A stretch of 9,277 nucleotides of DNA from Clostridiales bacterium. Lineage in GTDB: Bacteria; Bacillota; Clostridia; Oscillospirales; JAAYXM01. Below are positions 6,584 to 9,277 of this stretch, piece after piece (positions within the stretch are counted from its first letter, which is position 1; each line of letters starts with the position of its first letter). Location: positions 1 through 9,277 of the forward strand of contig JAAYXM010000214.1 in NCBI GenBank assembly GCA_012515925.1, in the 5' to 3' direction. Under the pieces are notes generated by a model. The model saw only the letters and a list, made by a program, of their open reading frames with translations, made no database searches and was not told where the DNA came from. A program made the translations under genes and the position numbers.

Positions 6584-9277
6584 ATGAAAAAGAGTTTTCT
6601 GAAACGTATTATAAGCTGTGTAATGGCACTCGCGGTTATAGCGGGTACCGTTCCGGCCGGCATTCAGAGAACGAAAGCGTCGTATTCGGCATATTCCGGC
6701 GAGAATATTGATTTGGAATTCCGCCTTGTCGGCGAAAACACCTCGGGCGATTTTACCTCTTACGGCTACACGGCTGCAAGGCATTGGGCATATGTCGACT
6801 CGGTAGTTACACATTTGGTCGGCGGTTATCGTGTAAGCTGTATACCGCTTTGCGCGCAGGCGCGCACCGGTCTTAACGGTTATATAGCAATTAAGGTTAA
6901 TATCCCTGCCGCCGGGCGCTATCGTGTTAATTTCAGATACCTTACAGTAAACATTTCAAGCAAAATCGGGCTTTATATAACCCCATACGTTCCGGAAAAC
7001 AGTGTTGCCGTGCATTTGGACGGGCTTTCTCCGCATGCGACGGTTGACGCTTTTGCACCGAGCGCTTCGCTTGTGTCGGAAAGCCGGGACCTGCCCGAAA
7101 TTGCTTTTGATGAGGCGGGCGAGTATCTGTTTGTATTCAGGTCTGATGGTGTCAGCGAGCAAAACCCGACTCAAACGGACCATAGAATGTACCTTGCCGG
7201 TCTGACGCTTGACGGAACACCTCTCGGGGGAGCGAGCATCAGCCTTGGCAAGTCGGAGATAAAAACGGGCGAGACGACAGGGTATTCCGTATCCGCCAGA
7301 TTCTCGGACGGGTCCCCTGCAAATCCCGGGGAGATAACAGTTTCGAGCTTAAACCCGGATATCGCCCGGGTTGATGAATTTGACGGCGTTGTTATCGGCG
7401 TGTCACCGGGTGAAACGGAAATAACGGCAACCGCTCAGCGCGGAGAGGATATCTGGCAGGCTACGGCCGTAATAACCGTAAGACAAGGCGCGCCGTATTC
7501 GAACGAAGTATTCGACTGGGAGTTCAGATACGGCGTCCGCGGCAACTCGGAGCATGATATGGCGGCATATACGACATACGGTGAGGAGCGCAATTGGGCA
7601 TATGTTGATTCGAACGTGTCCAACCTTTCGTCGGGCTTTCATATGGTTTTACTCGAAACAACGGCGCAGGCCAAGGCGGCAAAGGACGAATACGTTGCGC
7701 TTAAAAGCGATATTCCCGCAGCGGGACGCTACCGCCTGACCATGGATTATTACGGCGGAAACGCAGCGGGAATTGTCGGTATTTACACAATACCTCTTTC
7801 AAATGAAGCAATACAGGATTTACAAGGGTGTATTATTCCGGAGAACCGGCAATTAACATGGGATTGTTATCAGAATGACTTTGCCCCGCGCGGGGAATAC
7901 ATAGGAGATATCGAGTTTACAGACGCGGGCGAGCATATAATAATCTTTGTTATGGAAGATAAGAATACAAGCTCGTCGGGGTACGCGTTCTATCCGGTTG
8001 CCATGGAATTTGACGGAACATACGGCTTTATGGGAATACGGTTAAAAGCCGATAAAACAAGGCTTATCAGCGGGGAGAGCGTTAATACCGAGCTTGTGGG
8101 CAGAATGACGGACTATACCATGGTTGATTTGGATGACAGACTTGTTTACTACGAAAGCTCGGACGCGCGCGTGGCAAGAGCCTCAGCGGACGGGGTAATC
8201 ACCGCGTATGCACAGGGAGTTGCGGATATAACCGCGTATTTGCAATATGACGGAGAAATATACACGGACACCGTAACAATCGAGGTTCTGGATACGTCCT
8301 CCCTGCATAGTATAGAGCTTTCGACCGCCGTGGATACACTGTACCCGTTTCTTTCAACACAGCTTATCGTTAATGCAAAAACCGAGAACGGTTTCCCGCT
8401 TGACCTCAGCGATACGCCTGTTGAGTTTTTGATAACCGGGGGCCAGCCCGACGGGGCAGTGAGTTTAAGCGCCGACGGCCTGGTTACGGGCGTCGGGCCG
8501 GGATGGGCGGAGTTTGTCGCAAGTGTAAACTATGACGGGACTGTATTAACAAGCAATACAATCAGAATAAATGTGCTCCCGCGCGCATCGGCCGGCGGGG
8601 ACGTGATATTTGATTTTACCGCGGACCAAAGCGGTTCTCCGCTTGAAGCTACGATTGAGCGGTTAGGCTGGCGGATTAATAAAGAAAAGACATCCGAGCT
8701 CGTTCAATCATATGATAAGGGATTAAGGTATCAGGTTTACGGGATTCAATCCGCCGTAAATGTCGCAAACGCACCTCGCGCATCGGATACGGTATTTGAG
8801 ATTCTGATTCCGCACGACGGATATTACGCGTTCGAGTTTCAGGGCGGAAACTACGAGGGCGCTATCGCGAATATATACATAAACGACAGGTATATGGGCC
8901 AATATGACTTTTGCAACGGACGTCCGATGTCGCCGAAGGGTCCGGTTGCGCTTATGAACAGTATATATCTGACCGAAGGCATACACACGTTAGTTATACG
9001 TTCGGTGGGGCGTGCCGACTCAAATGCCAATTATCAGCAATACCCCGGACTATTGTATTTCAGAAAGCTTGACGGCGAACCGACGATATCGAACGTTGTT
9101 TTTGACGCAGAAAAAACCACACTCGCTGTCGGAGAGCATCTTGATTTGAATACACAGGTTTTTATGTCAAACGGAGTTTTGCACCGTTTCGGCAAAATGC
9201 TTGACGGGTCTGTCGACCCCGAGGGAAACATGACGGTTACCAGCTCCGACACAAGCGTTTTTACCGTGACGCCGGAA
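6584..9277 (+). CDS. Second secreted multidomain surface protein, 3' end outside window
   Basis: The frame is open from ATG 6584 to the right edge, exactly 898 codons without a stop, so the protein is incomplete. GGAGG at 6572-6576 is 7 nt from the ATG. Residues 1-33 are a signal peptide (MKKSFLKR, hydrophobic core, likely cut near KAS). Domains: module S (42-211), BIG2 (217-300, VIGVSPGETEI), module S (about 308-480, RNWAYVDSNVSNL, PAAGRYRLTMDYY), BIG2 (483-569), BIG2 (573-665, VTGVGPGWAEF), a diverged S module (about 673-831, GYYAFEFQGGNYEG ... YFRKLDG), and the start of another BIG2-like domain (834 to the edge). It is a paralogue of the gene before it and is probably co-transcribed with it. 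No catalytic residues or anchor are visible; an SLH or other wall anchor may lie beyond the window. Extracellular binding or scaffolding is inferred from the architecture, and the S module family is not one I can name. Confidence 0.92.
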   Translation, partial: MKKSFLKRIISCVMALAVIAGTVPAGIQRTKASYSAYSGENIDLEFRLVGENTSGDFTSYGYTAARHWAYVDSVVTHLVGGYRVSCIPLCAQARTGLNGYIAIKVNIPAAGRYRVNFRYLTVNISSKIGLYITPYVPENSVAVHLDGLSPHATVDAFAPSASLVSESRDLPEIAFDEAGEYLFVFRSDGVSEQNPTQTDHRMYLAGLTLDGTPLGGASISLGKSEIKTGETTGYSVSARFSDGSPANPGEITVSSLNPDIARVDEFDGVVIGVSPGETEITATAQRGEDIWQATAVITVRQGAPYSNEVFDWEFRYGVRGNSEHDMAAYTTYGEERNWAYVDSNVSNLSSGFHMVLLETTAQAKAAKDEYVALKSDIPAAGRYRLTMDYYGGNAAGIVGIYTIPLSNEAIQDLQGCIIPENRQLTWDCYQNDFAPRGEYIGDIEFTDAGEHIIIFVMEDKNTSSSGYAFYPVAMEFDGTYGFMGIRLKADKTRLISGESVNTELVGRMTDYTMVDLDDRLVYYESSDARVARASADGVITAYAQGVADITAYLQYDGEIYTDTVTIEVLDTSSLHSIELSTAVDTLYPFLSTQLIVNAKTENGFPLDLSDTPVEFLITGGQPDGAVSLSADGLVTGVGPGWAEFVASVNYDGTVLTSNTIRINVLPRASAGGDVIFDFTADQSGSPLEATIERLGWRINKEKTSELVQSYDKGLRYQVYGIQSAVNVANAPRASDTVFEILIPHDGYYAFEFQGGNYEGAIANIYINDRYMGQYDFCNGRPMSPKGPVALMNSIYLTEGIHTLVIRSVGRADSNANYQQYPGLLYFRKLDGEPTISNVVFDAEKTTLAVGEHLDLNTQVFMSNGVLHRFGKMLDGSVDPEGNMTVTSSDTSVFTVTPE
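6707..7216 (+). repeat. Duplicated module S, copy in the second surface protein
   Basis: This encodes residues 42-211 of the second large protein and is the partner of 4674-5177. Differences are spread mainly over the N-terminal strands and a loop near residues 156-178, where a one-residue length change also lies. The CAQAR block and the segment from EYLFVFRSDG to HRMY are almost unchanged. A pair of cysteines four residues apart (C86 and C90) is kept in both copies (C353 and C357 in the other protein). Confidence 0.88.

Noticed and set aside
1..9277. Defence system, CRISPR array, transposon or prophage
   Set aside because: No regularly spaced direct repeats, nucleases, transposases, integrases or phage genes are present; the only repeats are hairpins and the coding modules described.

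Overview
The window looks like chromosomal DNA of a Gram-positive, monoderm anaerobe of the Clostridia type. The evidence is three C-terminal S-layer homology (SLH) domains in one protein, strong GGAGG ribosome binding sites, sigma-A-like promoters, and large secreted proteins built from Ig-like (BIG2) and InlB-type repeats. No gene here fixes the genus. There are no RNA genes of known family, CRISPR arrays, transposases or phage genes.

Layout, left to right. (1) 1-731 (+) is the 3' end of a cell-surface protein whose last 180 residues are three SLH domains. It meets the next gene tail to tail at a perfect 15-bp hairpin (751-789), a likely two-way terminator. (2) 819-1619 (-) is an AraC-family regulator with an N-terminal cupin. 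Its promoter has a good -35/-10 pair, and a perfect 17-bp inverted repeat lies across the -10 box and the start of transcription, which looks like an operator. (3) 1804-3357 (-) is an ADP-ribosylglycohydrolase-fold enzyme with an added C-terminal beta domain and substitutions at metal-site positions. A GC-rich palindrome separates it from the regulator. (4) 3358-3749 is a divergent intergenic region with a promoter for each side. The rightward transcript begins with about 200 nt of leader. Its first 125 nt or so are 61% G+C between flanks of 22-28% and can form nested helices; I could not assign it to a riboswitch class. (5) 3750-6521 (+) and 6584-9277 (+, runs off the right edge) are two secreted paralogous multidomain proteins, separated by 62 nt that contain a perfect 18-bp hairpin. 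The second gene has no stop codon inside the window.

The two large proteins share an unrecognised, roughly 170-residue beta-rich module that alternates with BIG2 domains. I count five copies, the last strongly diverged. The second copy of the first protein and the first copy of the second protein are about 70% identical by eye and share nearly identical DNA tracts. This points to recent duplication or gene conversion between the neighbours.

Working together (inference): the locus makes surface or extracellular proteins, probably for binding glycans or substrate. Next to them is a small-molecule-sensing AraC regulator and an enzyme of a hydrolase family that cleaves N- or O-glycosidic ADP-ribose bonds, or in some branches perhaps other glycosides. 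The first large protein shows no cell-wall anchor of its own, so it may be free or non-covalently held; the anchor of the second would lie outside the window.
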